From Planctomycetaceae bacterium (GTDB lineage: Bacteria; Planctomycetota; Planctomycetia; Pirellulales; Pirellulaceae): DNA of 64,000 nucleotides. Of the stretch, positions 50,701 to 61,050 are shown in pieces (position 1 is the first letter of the stretch; each line of letters starts with the position of its first letter). Under the pieces are notes generated by a model that did no database searches, was not told the origin of the DNA, and saw only the letters and a program-made list of their open reading frames with translations. The DNA is taken from positions 1-64,000 of the forward strand of contig JACKHM010000002.1 in the NCBI GenBank assembly GCA_020638995.1, given 5' to 3'. Both the position numbers and the translations under genes were made by a program.

Positions 50701-53601
50701 ATGAAAACTATTCTCTCCGAAATGAAAGCCAACAAGGCTTTCGACCAGTTTGGCGAAACACCGAAACACCTGACGAGTACCGTGCTGGGTAAATTATCTT
50801 CCACCGTGTGCTTGGCGTTGTGTTTGCTGGTCAACTGTATTGCAACCACTGTGGCTGACGAGAAACAAACGCCCGATTACGTCAGAGATGTCGCGCCGGT
50901 GCTGAACAAATACTGCACGGCTTGCCACAGTTCCACCGACCCCGAAGGTAAGTTGTCTTTAGAGTCGTATGCGGATTTACAAAAGGGCGGCGAGCATGGC
51001 GCGTCTGTCCTTCCCGGTCAGGCTGATTCGAGTCGCCTGATTCGTGTGTTGACGGGAAAGTTGGAGCCCAGAATGCCGCCGAAGGACAACGAAGCTCCCA
51101 GCGAAACGGAGATTGCTATCTTGAAGGCCTGGGTCGACGCAGGGGCAAAGGGCCCCGATGGCGCGGAACCGCCTCGTGTTTTGGTGACACCACAACTCCC
51201 CGCGGCTAAGGTCTCGCATGCGATCACGGCAATTGCAATGTCGCCTCAGGGAACTTTGTTAGCCGTTGCACAATTCGGCAGAGTCGAACTACGAGCGATC
51301 GGCGGGCCCGTGGCAACGCTCGACGAAATGCCGGGCAAGGTAAATGCTGTGAAGTTTTCGGCCGATGGTTCACGTTTGGTGGTTGCCACGGGAGTTACGG
51401 GGCTGAAAGGTATTGCGAGCATTTGGAACATCGCGGATCGGAAGTTGCTTCGTGAGTTTAGCGGCCATCGCGACATTCTTTACGACGCTGAGCTAAGTCC
51501 GAATGGTAAGATCCTGGCAACGTGCAGTTATGACCGGCAGGTGATCCTTTGGGACGCCGAGACCGGTGAGATCTTGCGAACCCTCGAAGGGCATAACGAT
51601 GCGATTTACGATTTGGCGTTTAGCCCGGACGGTACGGTACTAGCGACGGCGAGCGGTGATGAGACCGCGAAATTGTGGCTGGTCGAAAGCGGCGAGCGGC
51701 TAGACACGCTCCATCAACCTCAAGCCGAACAGTATGTCGTCGCATTTAGCCCCGATGGCAAGTACGTCTTGGCTGGTGGGGCTGACAATCGTATCCGTGT
51801 ATGGAGATTCGTATCGCGGAAAAGCCGCGTTATCAACCCGCTTGTTTATGCGAGGTTTGCTCACGAAGGAGCCGTCGTAGGATTGGCATTTTCTCCCGAC
51901 GGCAAGGCTCTGCTCTCGACTGCCGAAGATCGCACGATGAAGGCATGGGAAACAGAAGGATTCACCGAAACGCATCTCTATGAGCGGCAATCCGACGAGC
52001 CAACCGGCTTGGCCGTTGCGCCATTTGAGAATTCGTTCCTCGTTGGGCGCGCGGATGGTACGCTGGGTCGATACGACATTATTCGTAGTTCCGGTCAAGC
52101 GGTTGCGGCAGCCGGGCAAGTTGCAAAGACCGTTCCAATTGCTGCCGCGACGATGAGCGAAGCAAAAGATGTCGAGCCCAATGATGTTCCCGCCGAAGCC
52201 ACGCCAATCACTTCGCCAGCGAGAGTTGTGGGCGTCATTCATGCAAATCGCGATGGGCAAACCACGGATGCTGATCTCTTTCGCTTTACAGCCAAGGCGG
52301 GTGAAGAGTGGATGATCGAAGTCAACGCTGCTCGTCAAAAGTCGCCGCTCGATTCACGCGTTGAGATACTCGATAGCGAAGGCAAGCCGGTGCAGCGTGT
52401 CTTGTTGCAGGCTGTGCGTGATTCGTATTTCACCTTTCGTGGTAAAGACTCAAACACTAGCGACGATTACCGGGTTCACAACTGGCAAGAGATGGAGCTG
52501 AATCAGTTCCTGTATGCCGACGGCGAAGTTGTCAAGTTGTGGCATTATCCCCGCGGTCCCGACTCGGGATTTCAGGTCTATCCGGGCCGAGGCAGCCGCT
52601 TTGCGTATTTTGATACGACACCAATGTCTCACGCACTCCAGGCACCCTGCTACATCGTCGAGCCGCATCCGCCGGGAACCGAGCTAATTCCCAATGGCTT
52701 ACCTGTGTTCCCGATCTACTACGAAAACGATGATGAGAGCCGGCGCAATTTCGGCAGCGATTCGCTACTTTCGTTCACGGCACCACGCGATAGTGAATAC
52801 CTCGTTCGCATCACGGACGCTCGAAGTTTTTCGGGTGAGGATTACAAGTACGAGCTTTCAGTTCGCCCGCGAACGCCGAGTTTCGAAGTCACAATTGGAG
52901 GCGCGAACCCGACCGTGAATACTGGAAGCGGCAAGGAGTTTACTCTGTCCGTAAATCGCATCGACGGATTTGAAGGGGAGATTCGCGTTGATATTGATGG
53001 CCTGCCACCTGGATTCCACGTAACAACTCCGATCATCATCGAAGAAGGTCAGACGCAGGCATTGGGCACAATTAATGCACGCGACGACGCACCGCAGCCA
53101 ACGCCCGAGAATGCGAAGGCGACGAAAGTGACCGCGACGGCTCGGATTCGCGGTGTCGAAGTCCGAAAGGACGTTAATAACTTAGGCGAAATCAAGTTGG
53201 CAGAGAAACCGAAGTTATTGCTCACTTTGCTTGCGGCGGACGAATCGTCTGCGGTGCCGACTCCGGACAAGCCGCTGGAGTTGATTGTTGCTCCGGGTGA
53301 AACGATTACTGCTCGCGTACGAGTCGAACGAAATGGGTTCGATGGCAGCGTCGGCATCGGCAAGGCGGATGCAGGCCGGAACATGCCTCATGGCGTCTAT
53401 GTCGACAACATCGGACTAAATGGGTTGCTGATCGTTGAGGGCCAGAACGAGCGGACTTTCTTTATCACCGCGTCCAAGACCGCGAAAGAGTCGACCCGCA
53501 CGTTCCATTTGCGTTCGGATGCCGAAGGAAATCAAACATCCTGGCCAGTTATCTTGCATGTGCGTCGTCGTGACTCGCTGGCTCAGAATCAAATCAAGTA
53601 A
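50701..53601 (+). CDS. Planctomycete cytochrome c - WD40 fusion protein
   Basis: A 966-aa secreted protein. Residues 59-150 are a planctomycete-type cytochrome domain: YVRDVAPVLNKYCTACHSS with CxxCH at 72-76, then GKLEPRMPPKDNEAPSETEI. Residues 165-465 hold WD40 blades, such as LLREFSGHRDILYDAELSPNG, RTLEGHNDAIYDLAFSPDG and RFAHEGAVVGLAFSPDG. The C-terminal 470 residues contain pre-peptidase-like beta domains (DLFRFTAKAGEEWMIEVNA). The gene follows DUF1549/1553 after 19 bp and precedes thuA by 26 bp, so an operon is likely. The single haem site suggests electron transfer coupled to a binding platform. Confidence 0.92.
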   Translation: MKTILSEMKANKAFDQFGETPKHLTSTVLGKLSSTVCLALCLLVNCIATTVADEKQTPDYVRDVAPVLNKYCTACHSSTDPEGKLSLESYADLQKGGEHGASVLPGQADSSRLIRVLTGKLEPRMPPKDNEAPSETEIAILKAWVDAGAKGPDGAEPPRVLVTPQLPAAKVSHAITAIAMSPQGTLLAVAQFGRVELRAIGGPVATLDEMPGKVNAVKFSADGSRLVVATGVTGLKGIASIWNIADRKLLREFSGHRDILYDAELSPNGKILATCSYDRQVILWDAETGEILRTLEGHNDAIYDLAFSPDGTVLATASGDETAKLWLVESGERLDTLHQPQAEQYVVAFSPDGKYVLAGGADNRIRVWRFVSRKSRVINPLVYARFAHEGAVVGLAFSPDGKALLSTAEDRTMKAWETEGFTETHLYERQSDEPTGLAVAPFENSFLVGRADGTLGRYDIIRSSGQAVAAAGQVAKTVPIAAATMSEAKDVEPNDVPAEATPITSPARVVGVIHANRDGQTTDADLFRFTAKAGEEWMIEVNAARQKSPLDSRVEILDSEGKPVQRVLLQAVRDSYFTFRGKDSNTSDDYRVHNWQEMELNQFLYADGEVVKLWHYPRGPDSGFQVYPGRGSRFAYFDTTPMSHALQAPCYIVEPHPPGTELIPNGLPVFPIYYENDDESRRNFGSDSLLSFTAPRDSEYLVRITDARSFSGEDYKYELSVRPRTPSFEVTIGGANPTVNTGSGKEFTLSVNRIDGFEGEIRVDIDGLPPGFHVTTPIIIEEGQTQALGTINARDDAPQPTPENAKATKVTATARIRGVEVRKDVNNLGEIKLAEKPKLLLTLLAADESSAVPTPDKPLELIVAPGETITARVRVERNGFDGSVGIGKADAGRNMPHGVYVDNIGLNGLLIVEGQNERTFFITASKTAKESTRTFHLRSDAEGNQTSWPVILHVRRRDSLAQNQIK

Positions 53602-53627
53602 CTGAAAAAATCTTAGGAGATGGAAAT

Positions 53628-54488
53628 ATGTTGGTACGACTCGCGACAGGGCTTTTAATTGGATTCGCGTTGGTCGCTGGATCACCAGCTCGCGCACTAG
53701 CGGAAGACGCAATCAAGCCAGCACGTGTGTTGATGGTTACGGAAAGTGCTGGTTTCAAGCACAGTTCCGTCTCCCGCAAGGACGGCCAACTTGCTCCGGC
53801 TGAGCAAGCCATCACGGAGCTTGGAATCTCCAGCAACTTGTTTCGAGTCGATTGTACGCAAGATAGCGCTTCTGATTTTACGAAAGAGAAACTGCAGCAT
53901 TACGACATCGTCCTCTTCTACACAACAGGGACGCTGCCGATCAAACAAGAGAATCTTGTTTACTTCTTCAAGGAGTGGTTGCCTACAAAGGGACATGGAT
54001 TTATCGGAACACACTCTGCGGCGGATACCTTCCATAACTACGAACCTTACTGGGACATGATTGGCGGCACGTTCAACGGTCATCCCTGGGGTTCTGGCTC
54101 GACGGTCACGATCGCCGTTCACGACAAGAGCCATCCCGCGAGCAAGCCGTGGGGTGACGAAGTCACGCTCAAGGACGAAATCTACCAGTTCAAAAACTGG
54201 CAACCGGAAAAAGTGCGAGTGCTGATGAGTCTTGATATGGCCAAAACCGAGCTGAAAAAGCCGTACCACGTCCCAATTCTATGGGTCAAAGAATACGGCG
54301 ACGGCAAAGCCATGCACATGAGCCTCGGACATCGGGAAGATGTGTGGACGAACGAAACCTATATGGCTTCGTTGCTTGGCGGAATGAAATGGATTCTCGG
54401 GTTGGAACCGGGTGATGCGACTCCCAACCCAGAGCTCTCGGCTGTCGAAGAAAAGAAAGCAAAAGCCGCATTCGATGCCGTTCAATAG
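53628..54488 (+). CDS. Secreted ThuA-domain protein
   Basis: A 286-aa protein with a signal peptide (MLVRLATGLLIGFALVAGSPARALA). The ThuA fold is shown by RVLMVTESAGFKHSSV, YDIVLFYTTGTLPI, GFIGTHSAADTFHNYEPYWDMIGG, FNGHPWGSG and KEYGDGKAMHMSLGHREDVW. ThuA relatives have a glutamine-amidotransferase-like fold and act in sugar metabolism; the role here is unknown. TTAGGAG lies before the ATG. The 3' end overlaps the convergent spermidine-synthase-like gene by 7 bp. Confidence 0.92.
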   Translation: MLVRLATGLLIGFALVAGSPARALAEDAIKPARVLMVTESAGFKHSSVSRKDGQLAPAEQAITELGISSNLFRVDCTQDSASDFTKEKLQHYDIVLFYTTGTLPIKQENLVYFFKEWLPTKGHGFIGTHSAADTFHNYEPYWDMIGGTFNGHPWGSGSTVTIAVHDKSHPASKPWGDEVTLKDEIYQFKNWQPEKVRVLMSLDMAKTELKKPYHVPILWVKEYGDGKAMHMSLGHREDVWTNETYMASLLGGMKWILGLEPGDATPNPELSAVEEKKAKAAFDAVQ

Positions 54489-56542
54489 ATGTTCAGCAAT
54501 TGCACGATGTTGTTGTACTGATCGGTCCAAAGTGGAAAGTTGGTCGAGTCAGCCAATACAGCGGCGTGGTCGTTGATCTCCTTCATTGCCAGGAAATCGC
54601 TATTGCGCGTCATTAATACCCACGTAGCTTTCATCGTTTGCGGCGGACGCTCCGGGCTGTTGAAAACTGCTGAATGAAGGCCCAACTCCGTGCTCAGGCG
54701 GCTGACGACGGGACCAAGGTTTACGTGTTTGTTGCTAATGTGAACAGCGATCACTCCGTCTTCATTCAAGTGGCGCAGATAGACAGCGAAAGCCTCTCGC
54801 GTCAGCAAGTGAGTAGGGATCGAGTCGCCGCTGAACGCGTCCAGTACCAACACGTCGAGTTGTTGTGAGGGCTCCCGCTCCATCGAGATGCGAGCATCGC
54901 CCAGGATAACTTCCGTTTCCGCTCGCGAGTTGTTCAAAAATGAAAAGTCGTTGGTCGCGATATCGAGTACCGTGGGATTTATCTCATAGAAACGAAAGTA
55001 GTCACCACTTTTACCGTAAGTGGCGACGGTGCCTACTCCGAGCCCGACTGCTCCAACCCGTATCGGTTGACTGCTATGAAGGTGTTGCAGCGTTAGCCCG
55101 ACTCCTGATTCCTCGCCGTAGTAAGTCGTTGGCAGTTTCTGAAGTCCTGGGTGCGAGAATTGAAAGCCGTGAAGTATTCGGCCGTGAATGAGATTGGTAC
55201 CCCATGGCGATTCAGCGACTTGCAGAACGCCGTAGAAGTTACGCATCGACTTGGTAACTCCATTGTCGCCGCCGCCGAATTCAACAAATGCGACGACGAT
55301 GAATACAAAGCAGTATGCCAGTGTGCCGATGGCGCGCCGCGCGGGCGAGTCGCCTAACCACGTGGCTTGCGCATCAAGTAGGAAGACGCCTGAGAGGATA
55401 ACGGCAGCGGCTAACATGCAGATTTGCATTTCTAAATAGGTTGAAAATAGAGATGGGCAGAGCAGCCCAATCGTCAGACCACCCAACGCTCCGCCAGCCG
55501 ATGACATCAAATAGAAGGCCGTCAAATACTCAGCGTCCGGCTTGGTTCGGACCAATTCTCCGTGGCAAACCATGCAAGTGCAGAACATGGCCGCGAAGTA
55601 AGCGACCAGTTGGATCGGCATACTCCAAGTTGTGGATGCGAACGCAATGCCATGAATTACGAGCAGGCTGACAATTCCAGCACCCGCGCACCACCGTCGT
55701 GAATACCAAGCTTCACGATCGAAACAAATGATGAACGTCAACAGATACAAGCTGAGCGGGACGATCCACAGGAAGGGAATCACCGCGATATCCTGACAGA
55801 CGTGATTCGTAGTTGCCAACAACAGCATGGATGCAAACGCGGGGAAAAGCAGCCAAGTCAGGTATCGCTGCCACGTCGGAGCATTTGCGGAATTCGCCAT
55901 CACGCTGTGCCGTTGCGAAGCCTGCCGACTCGTCCCCAATTTAAATTGGCACGCCGCCAAGTAGCCGCATACGGTTGCAAACAGACAGAACAACAGTGAC
56001 CAGATCTGCCCCTGAGACCATGTCGTCAGAGCGGGTTCGACTAAAAATGGGTAGCTAATCAGTGCCGCTAGCGAACCAATGTTGGATAGCGAATAGAGGC
56101 GGTAAGGCGACGCTTCAGGAAGGCAATTCGCGAACCACGTTTGCAATAATGGGCCTGTCGAAGCCAGTAGGAAATAGGGTAGTCCCACGTTGGCAAGAAG
56201 GATCAAAAGGATGGCCAGCGTCGGGTTCTCTGTCCCGTCGGGTTTCCACTCAACGCCTGGCGTCATCGGCAGTACGAGTAGGGCCAGTAAGAGCAGGGTG
56301 AAGTGTACGGCGCCCTGCCTGCGTTGATTCAAGAGCCTCGTCAGAAGATGTGCGTAGCTGTATCCGGCAAACAACAACAACTGGAAGAACAGCATGCACG
56401 TCGTCCAGACACCAGGACTGCCGCCAAACCAAGGCAAAATCGTTTTGCTGATGATCGGCTGGACCTGGAATACCAGGAACGCGCTAACGAAAACTGCGGT
56501 TGCAAACCATAGACTGGTCGAACTTCGGAGAATACGCGTCAT
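54482..56542 (-). CDS. Membrane-fused spermidine-synthase-like protein
   Basis: A 686-aa protein. The N-terminal 430 residues have about 12 hydrophobic segments, beginning WFATAVFVSAFLVFQVQPIISKTILPWFGGSPGVW. The C-terminal part is a spermidine-synthase-type Rossmann domain: VGAVGLGVGTVATYG, FYEINPTVLDIA, VILGDARISMEREP and LDVLVLDAFSGDSIPTHLL. The fusion is frequent in bacteria; its substrate is not established, and polyamine synthesis is not proven. The stop overlaps the ThuA gene by 7 bp. There is no polyamine operon nearby. Confidence 0.9.
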   Translation of the reverse strand: MTRILRSSTSLWFATAVFVSAFLVFQVQPIISKTILPWFGGSPGVWTTCMLFFQLLLFAGYSYAHLLTRLLNQRRQGAVHFTLLLLALLVLPMTPGVEWKPDGTENPTLAILLILLANVGLPYFLLASTGPLLQTWFANCLPEASPYRLYSLSNIGSLAALISYPFLVEPALTTWSQGQIWSLLFCLFATVCGYLAACQFKLGTSRQASQRHSVMANSANAPTWQRYLTWLLFPAFASMLLLATTNHVCQDIAVIPFLWIVPLSLYLLTFIICFDREAWYSRRWCAGAGIVSLLVIHGIAFASTTWSMPIQLVAYFAAMFCTCMVCHGELVRTKPDAEYLTAFYLMSSAGGALGGLTIGLLCPSLFSTYLEMQICMLAAAVILSGVFLLDAQATWLGDSPARRAIGTLAYCFVFIVVAFVEFGGGDNGVTKSMRNFYGVLQVAESPWGTNLIHGRILHGFQFSHPGLQKLPTTYYGEESGVGLTLQHLHSSQPIRVGAVGLGVGTVATYGKSGDYFRFYEINPTVLDIATNDFSFLNNSRAETEVILGDARISMEREPSQQLDVLVLDAFSGDSIPTHLLTREAFAVYLRHLNEDGVIAVHISNKHVNLGPVVSRLSTELGLHSAVFNSPERPPQTMKATWVLMTRNSDFLAMKEINDHAAVLADSTNFPLWTDQYNNIVQLLNIY

Positions 56543-56820
56543 CGCGCGGGTGTCCTAGATATTGGTCGGTGATTTGATGCGGCTGGGATTATGGGGCGGG
56601 GCGGCGAGCGGAAGTGTTTTGCAACTCTAGCTCATGATTCCACCTGGCTGCCGGGTCGGCACAATCGTTACACCCCTTAGCGACCGTTTTGCGGAGCAAG
56701 GACGATTTGCCGTCCGAGACATCAGTCACGACCTATGTTTTTGGAGTGTTTGTCGCCTGCGAAGGGCCTTAAACTCCAGTACCGCCTCGTTAAAACACTT
56801 AACTGCATCGGTAGTGATCT

Positions 56821-57927
56821 ATGGACGTTCCCCAAAAGAAGTTCCGCGACCTGTTGAATCTTTGTGTCGAATTGCGAGCATCTGACATCCATCTCACGAG
56901 CGGATGTTTGCCCTATATGCGTATCCGCAACGAGATCAAACCAACCGGCGATGAACCGCTCAGTCCCTTTGCAATTGAGCAGATTGCTATGGCGATGATG
57001 ACGGACAGCCAGCGCCAAGTCTTCGATTCCAAACACACAATCGACTTTGCCTTCTTCTCAGAGAGTGGAACGCGATTTCGTGTGAACGTCTATCGCCAAC
57101 GCGGCACGGTGGCATTATGCCTGCGGCGACTTGATGAAGAGTTCCGTTCATTCGACGAACTTACCTTACCGCCGCAGATGAGCCGGTTGGCCGATTACAT
57201 GCACGGCCTCGTGCTTGTTACTGGCCCTACGGGCAGCGGAAAATCGACTACACTGGCCACGATCATCAACCAGATCAATGAAACTCGTGCCAATCACATC
57301 ATTACGATCGAAGATCCGGTTGAATATATACACGCGAACAAGAAGAGTCTCGTGCATCAGCGTGAGTTGCATTGCGATGTGCTCACGTTTGCTGATGCCG
57401 TCCGCGCCGCGTTGCGCGAGGACCCAGATGTCATTCTCGTCGGCGAGATGCGGGATCGAGAAACGATGCGGGCTGCAATCATCGCTGCGGAAACCGGTCA
57501 CTTGGTTCTCTCGACGCTACATACAGGAGACGTGGTTGGCTCAATTAGTCGGATGATCAGCGTGTTTCCCGCAGAGGAACAAGATGCGGTCCGCAACCAA
57601 CTGTCACGTGTTCTGCGAGCGGTTGTCGCCCAGCGGCTCGTGCATCGAGTCAACGGATCAGGCCGCGCACCTGCCGTCGAAATCATGTTCGTGACGTCGG
57701 CAATTCAAAACTTGATACGAACAGGTGACTTGACACAGATTTATTCGATGATGCAAACGGGAAATGCGGATGGGATGTTGCTACTTGAACAGTCGCTTGC
57801 CAGTCTGTTTGCGTTTGGGTTAATCGGGCGAGAAGAAGCGACCCAGTTGGTTCGGGACAAGAATATCTTTGAGACGCGCCTGCGGCGAATCCAGGAGACT
57901 CGCGGTGCCGCGCCGCAGCCCGCATAA
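56821..57927 (+). CDS. pilT: Type IV pilus retraction ATPase PilT
   Basis: A 368-aa hexameric AAA-like ATPase that powers pilus retraction. It starts with LRASDIHLTSGCLPYMRI, typical of PilT. Walker A is GPTGSGKSTTLA, the Asp box region ITIEDPVEYIH follows, Walker B lies in DPDVILVGEMRDRETM, and the His box is HLVLSTLHTGDVVGSI. A C-terminal helix contains GLIGREEATQLVRDKN. At this length PilT or PilU are both possible. No other pilus gene is adjacent, although a prepilin lies at 12.3 kb. Confidence 0.94.
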   Translation: MDVPQKKFRDLLNLCVELRASDIHLTSGCLPYMRIRNEIKPTGDEPLSPFAIEQIAMAMMTDSQRQVFDSKHTIDFAFFSESGTRFRVNVYRQRGTVALCLRRLDEEFRSFDELTLPPQMSRLADYMHGLVLVTGPTGSGKSTTLATIINQINETRANHIITIEDPVEYIHANKKSLVHQRELHCDVLTFADAVRAALREDPDVILVGEMRDRETMRAAIIAAETGHLVLSTLHTGDVVGSISRMISVFPAEEQDAVRNQLSRVLRAVVAQRLVHRVNGSGRAPAVEIMFVTSAIQNLIRTGDLTQIYSMMQTGNADGMLLLEQSLASLFAFGLIGREEATQLVRDKNIFETRLRRIQETRGAAPQPA

Positions 57928-58035
57928 TCGATACGACTTCGTCGCAACACGCCGACTACCGCAACGAGCAAGCTACATTTAGGAAAGCGGTCGTTACTTA
58001 ACTTTCAGTTTTGCGCTGTTGTCGATCGAAGAGCC

Positions 58036-58785
58036 ATGTTTGAAGACCCTGTATTCATTGTCGCTGCGAATCTCTCCGTTGCGGTCTTGGTACGCATTTT
58101 GAAGCCGAATTTATTGTCGGCGGCATTGCTGGCCGTTGTGCTGATTGCCTCGACCGGCTATTTGGGTACTCATCACGGCAGCCAAGTAGTCGCTGCAGTT
58201 CACCGCGGTCGCGATGCCGTACTGACGTGGAGCGGCCACCCACCGGCCTGGCCACCAGAGAAAAATCGAACTTATCCAGACCTCGAACTTCTGGACCAGG
58301 AGGGAAACGTCACTCGCTTGTCCGACTTTAAGGGCAAAGTAATACTCATCGAACCCGTTGGAATCCCTTGTCAGGCATGTGTTGCTTTCTCGGGTGGTCA
58401 CGAATTGGGACCTTTCGAGGGAATCGAACCGCAGGCGGATCTTGATTCTATCGAGTCGTATGCCAAACAGTATGGTCAGATTCGGCTGGATGACCATCGC
58501 GTCGTCCGCGTCCAGTTGCTGCTCTTCAATCACGAAATGCAAGCCCCAACGCAAGACGAGGCGCGAGCCTGGGCCGAGCACTTTCACATGCGGCGATCAC
58601 GAAACGAGATCGTCTTGATCGGAACGGAGAGCATGGTAACGAAAGCCAGCCGCGATTTGATACCGGGGTTCCAACTGATTGACAAGCACTTCATCCTGCG
58701 TGCGGACAGCACCGGACAATCGCCGACTGACGACCTCTACTCGAAGTTGCTGCCACAGATTCGCAAACTCGTTGACGAAGGGTAA
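58036..58785 (+). CDS. Membrane-anchored thioredoxin-fold protein
   Basis: A 249-aa protein. Two hydrophobic stretches near the N-terminus (residues 5-45, ending LLAVVLIASTGYLG) anchor a periplasmic domain. That domain reads YPDLELLDQEGNVTRLSDFKGKVILIEPVGIPCQACVAFSGG, the start of a TlpA/AhpC/Sco-like thioredoxin fold with CxxC (CQAC at about 114-117). Later ALFNHEM and WAEHFHMRRSRNEIVLIG complete it. It may act as a thiol oxidoreductase or copper chaperone. It is followed by a gene-free stretch of 435 bp. Confidence 0.8.
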   Translation: MFEDPVFIVAANLSVAVLVRILKPNLLSAALLAVVLIASTGYLGTHHGSQVVAAVHRGRDAVLTWSGHPPAWPPEKNRTYPDLELLDQEGNVTRLSDFKGKVILIEPVGIPCQACVAFSGGHELGPFEGIEPQADLDSIESYAKQYGQIRLDDHRVVRVQLLLFNHEMQAPTQDEARAWAEHFHMRRSRNEIVLIGTESMVTKASRDLIPGFQLIDKHFILRADSTGQSPTDDLYSKLLPQIRKLVDEG

Positions 58786-59220
58786 CGCCGCCCAACGCTG
58801 TTCGAATTACTGCGTTTTGAAAGATGGCAGCAATCCTAAACGACTGGTGGAGCTGAATTCGCAAGCGTTCAAAATGCTGCGGTCCAGGCGTAGGTCCGAT
58901 AAGTCCGGCTGCATCGAGAACAGACATTCGAACGCTCGAGTATTTCCGCTTCCTACCTGCGACCTCGATCTCGCGGCGATGTTCCCCCGCACACAGCACG
59001 TCGCCTTCCTGCTTTCCTCGGACTGTCGCCCAAAAGTCAATCGCATTTCTTATCTCAAGGAACGTGACTGATGTTGTTGCTGGCGAGGAACATCTGAAAG
59101 CTTCCCGAAAAGGCATTCGCTTTCAACGCCCATTCATCGCTGCACTGTTGCCGTGAAGTGCGGCGCGAGTTATGGTCAAACAAATCCCATTACACGCTAA
59201 ACATCTACTGAGTTTGGAAT
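58786..59220. other. Intergenic stretch of 435 bp
   Basis: No gene is supported. Antisense and sense frames of up to 140 codons run into the thioredoxin-fold gene or lack starts and natural composition. I see no repeat shared with other gaps. The last 30 bp contain the sulfatase ribosome-binding region. Confidence 0.45.
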
Positions 59221-60678
59221 ATGACAACAAGATTCATTCGGGTCCCGGTCCGGTTGAGTTTCTATTTCGGCGCGTTGATAGGCATCCTGCTGGACGCGAG
59301 TGGTCGCTGCACCGAGGTAGAGCGTCCAAATATCGTCTTGATTCTGGCAGACGACATGGGCTACGGAGATGTATCCAGCAACAATCCGAACGGCAAGATT
59401 CAAACGCTTAACATCGACCGGTTAGCGAGAGAAGGGGTTCGGTTCACCGACGCTCATTCGGGAGGCAGTTCCTGCATTCCATCACGCTACGCGCTAATGA
59501 CCGGTCGGTTTGCCGTGCGAGCGCCGATGTCGCTCGCCAGTGGTCCACTCATTGAAGAAGGGCGAATGACAGTGCCCTCACTGCTGCGGGATCACGGTTA
59601 CATGACCGCCATGGTCGGGAAGTGGCACTTGGGATTTGATCCGTATCTTCAAAACCCGAAAGCTTCGGTCGATTATTCCAAGCCCTTGCGCGGCGGTCCG
59701 GTAGATCGTGGATTCCGTTCGTTTTTTGGTATGCATGCATCGCTCGACCTCCCGCCATATTTTTACATTCGCGATCAAAAACCTGTATTACCGCCGACGC
59801 AAGAAGTGCTGGCGCATTCGAGTGCAGAGGGAACGGAAGGTTGGAATGACATCCAAGGCGAGTTCTGGCGCGCGGGAAAAGTTGCCCCCAATTTTGAGTT
59901 TGACCAAGTGACTCCGCGTTTCTTCGAGGAAGCGATCGAAGTAATTCAGCGGCACAAAAATGAAAGCGAAGGGAAGCCGTTCTTCCTGTATTTGGCGCTC
60001 CCGTCTCCGCACACGCCGTGGCTGCCTCAGGAGCAATTCCGCGGCAAGAGCGGAGCTGGGCTGTATGGCGATTTTGTGATGCAAGTCGATGCGGGAGTCG
60101 GTCGCGTTTTGGATGCGCTAGACGCCACCGGCGTAGCCCGGGATACGCTGATTGTTTTTACGAGCGACAATGGACCGGTCTGGTACGAAAAGGACATCGA
60201 TCAGTTCGGACATGACGCAGTGGGTGGGCTGCGAGGCATGAAGTTCGACTCTTGGGAAGGTGGTCACCGCATGCCGTTTCTTGTTCGCTGGCCCGATCGC
60301 GTAGGGCAAGGTCGAGCTTGCGAGCAGACGATCGCGTTTTCCGATATTCTCGCGACGCTCGCTGACATGGTGGGACTTGAACAGCTTCCTCAAGGTGCTG
60401 CCGAAGACAGTATCAGCTTTCTCCCATATTTGCTCGATTCAGCCAAGCCACCCGCACGACGCCCACCGATCATTCACGATCGATCGACGATCCGGGACGG
60501 TGATTGGAAGTTGATTCTTCCCAAACAGAAAGGCAAAGCAAGTCGGGAAAGCATGGTGCAACTTTATAACCTGAAGGAAGACGTTTCCGAAAAACACAAT
60601 CTCGCTTCGCAATACGCCGAAGTGGCCAGCCGCCTTGAGCATGCACTGTCGTCCTGGTTCAACGACGCCCACGAGTAG
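59221..60678 (+). CDS. Secreted formylglycine-dependent sulfatase
   Basis: A 485-aa enzyme. The signal peptide covers residues 1-30. NIVLILADDMGYGDVSS binds metal, and GGSSCIPSRYALMTGRF supplies the formylglycine cysteine at 85. GKWHLGFDP, FFLYLALPSPHTPWLP, TSDNGPVWYE and DSWEGGHRMPFLVRWPD complete the core. These motifs resemble the arylsulfatase group with a C-terminal LYNLKEDVSEKHNLA segment. It is followed by 370 bp without a gene. The substrate is unknown. Confidence 0.93.
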   Translation: MTTRFIRVPVRLSFYFGALIGILLDASGRCTEVERPNIVLILADDMGYGDVSSNNPNGKIQTLNIDRLAREGVRFTDAHSGGSSCIPSRYALMTGRFAVRAPMSLASGPLIEEGRMTVPSLLRDHGYMTAMVGKWHLGFDPYLQNPKASVDYSKPLRGGPVDRGFRSFFGMHASLDLPPYFYIRDQKPVLPPTQEVLAHSSAEGTEGWNDIQGEFWRAGKVAPNFEFDQVTPRFFEEAIEVIQRHKNESEGKPFFLYLALPSPHTPWLPQEQFRGKSGAGLYGDFVMQVDAGVGRVLDALDATGVARDTLIVFTSDNGPVWYEKDIDQFGHDAVGGLRGMKFDSWEGGHRMPFLVRWPDRVGQGRACEQTIAFSDILATLADMVGLEQLPQGAAEDSISFLPYLLDSAKPPARRPPIIHDRSTIRDGDWKLILPKQKGKASRESMVQLYNLKEDVSEKHNLASQYAEVASRLEHALSSWFNDAHE

Positions 60679-61050
60679 TTCATTTTGCGTCATGCTCAGA
60701 CGCAAAGAAGATCACTCGATCGTCAGTAAGCATAACAGTCAAGGGTGTCGCCACGTCGTCGCTCTAGCGACGCAAAAGTGCCAGCCAGGCGAGGCGGTCG
60801 CTCGGCAGATCGATCAATGAATGTCAACACATTCGGACAAACACTCGTGACGTGTTCTAAATCGAACTAATTTGGGCGACTTTCGGTCGCGAGCATTAGC
60901 GGTGAGGAAACTGGGCCCGGAAACGCCTGAATGCCGAAACGCTGGGCGATCTCCCTTGCTCGTGTTTCGAAGATTTTGCTATAAGTCCCGCCCCGCAGTT
61001 TCTTGGGCAGAGGCTGCGCCTTTCGTTACTTCCGTTCGGAACGTCATACT
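60679..61050. other. Intergenic stretch of about 370 bp
   Basis: No gene is visible. The sequence from about 60740 to 60790 contains an inverted pair, CGTCGCTCTAGCGACG (60760-60775), that could be a weak hairpin after the sulfatase gene, but no T tract follows. The 30 bp before the DUF481 start hold no strong ribosome-binding site. Confidence 0.4.
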
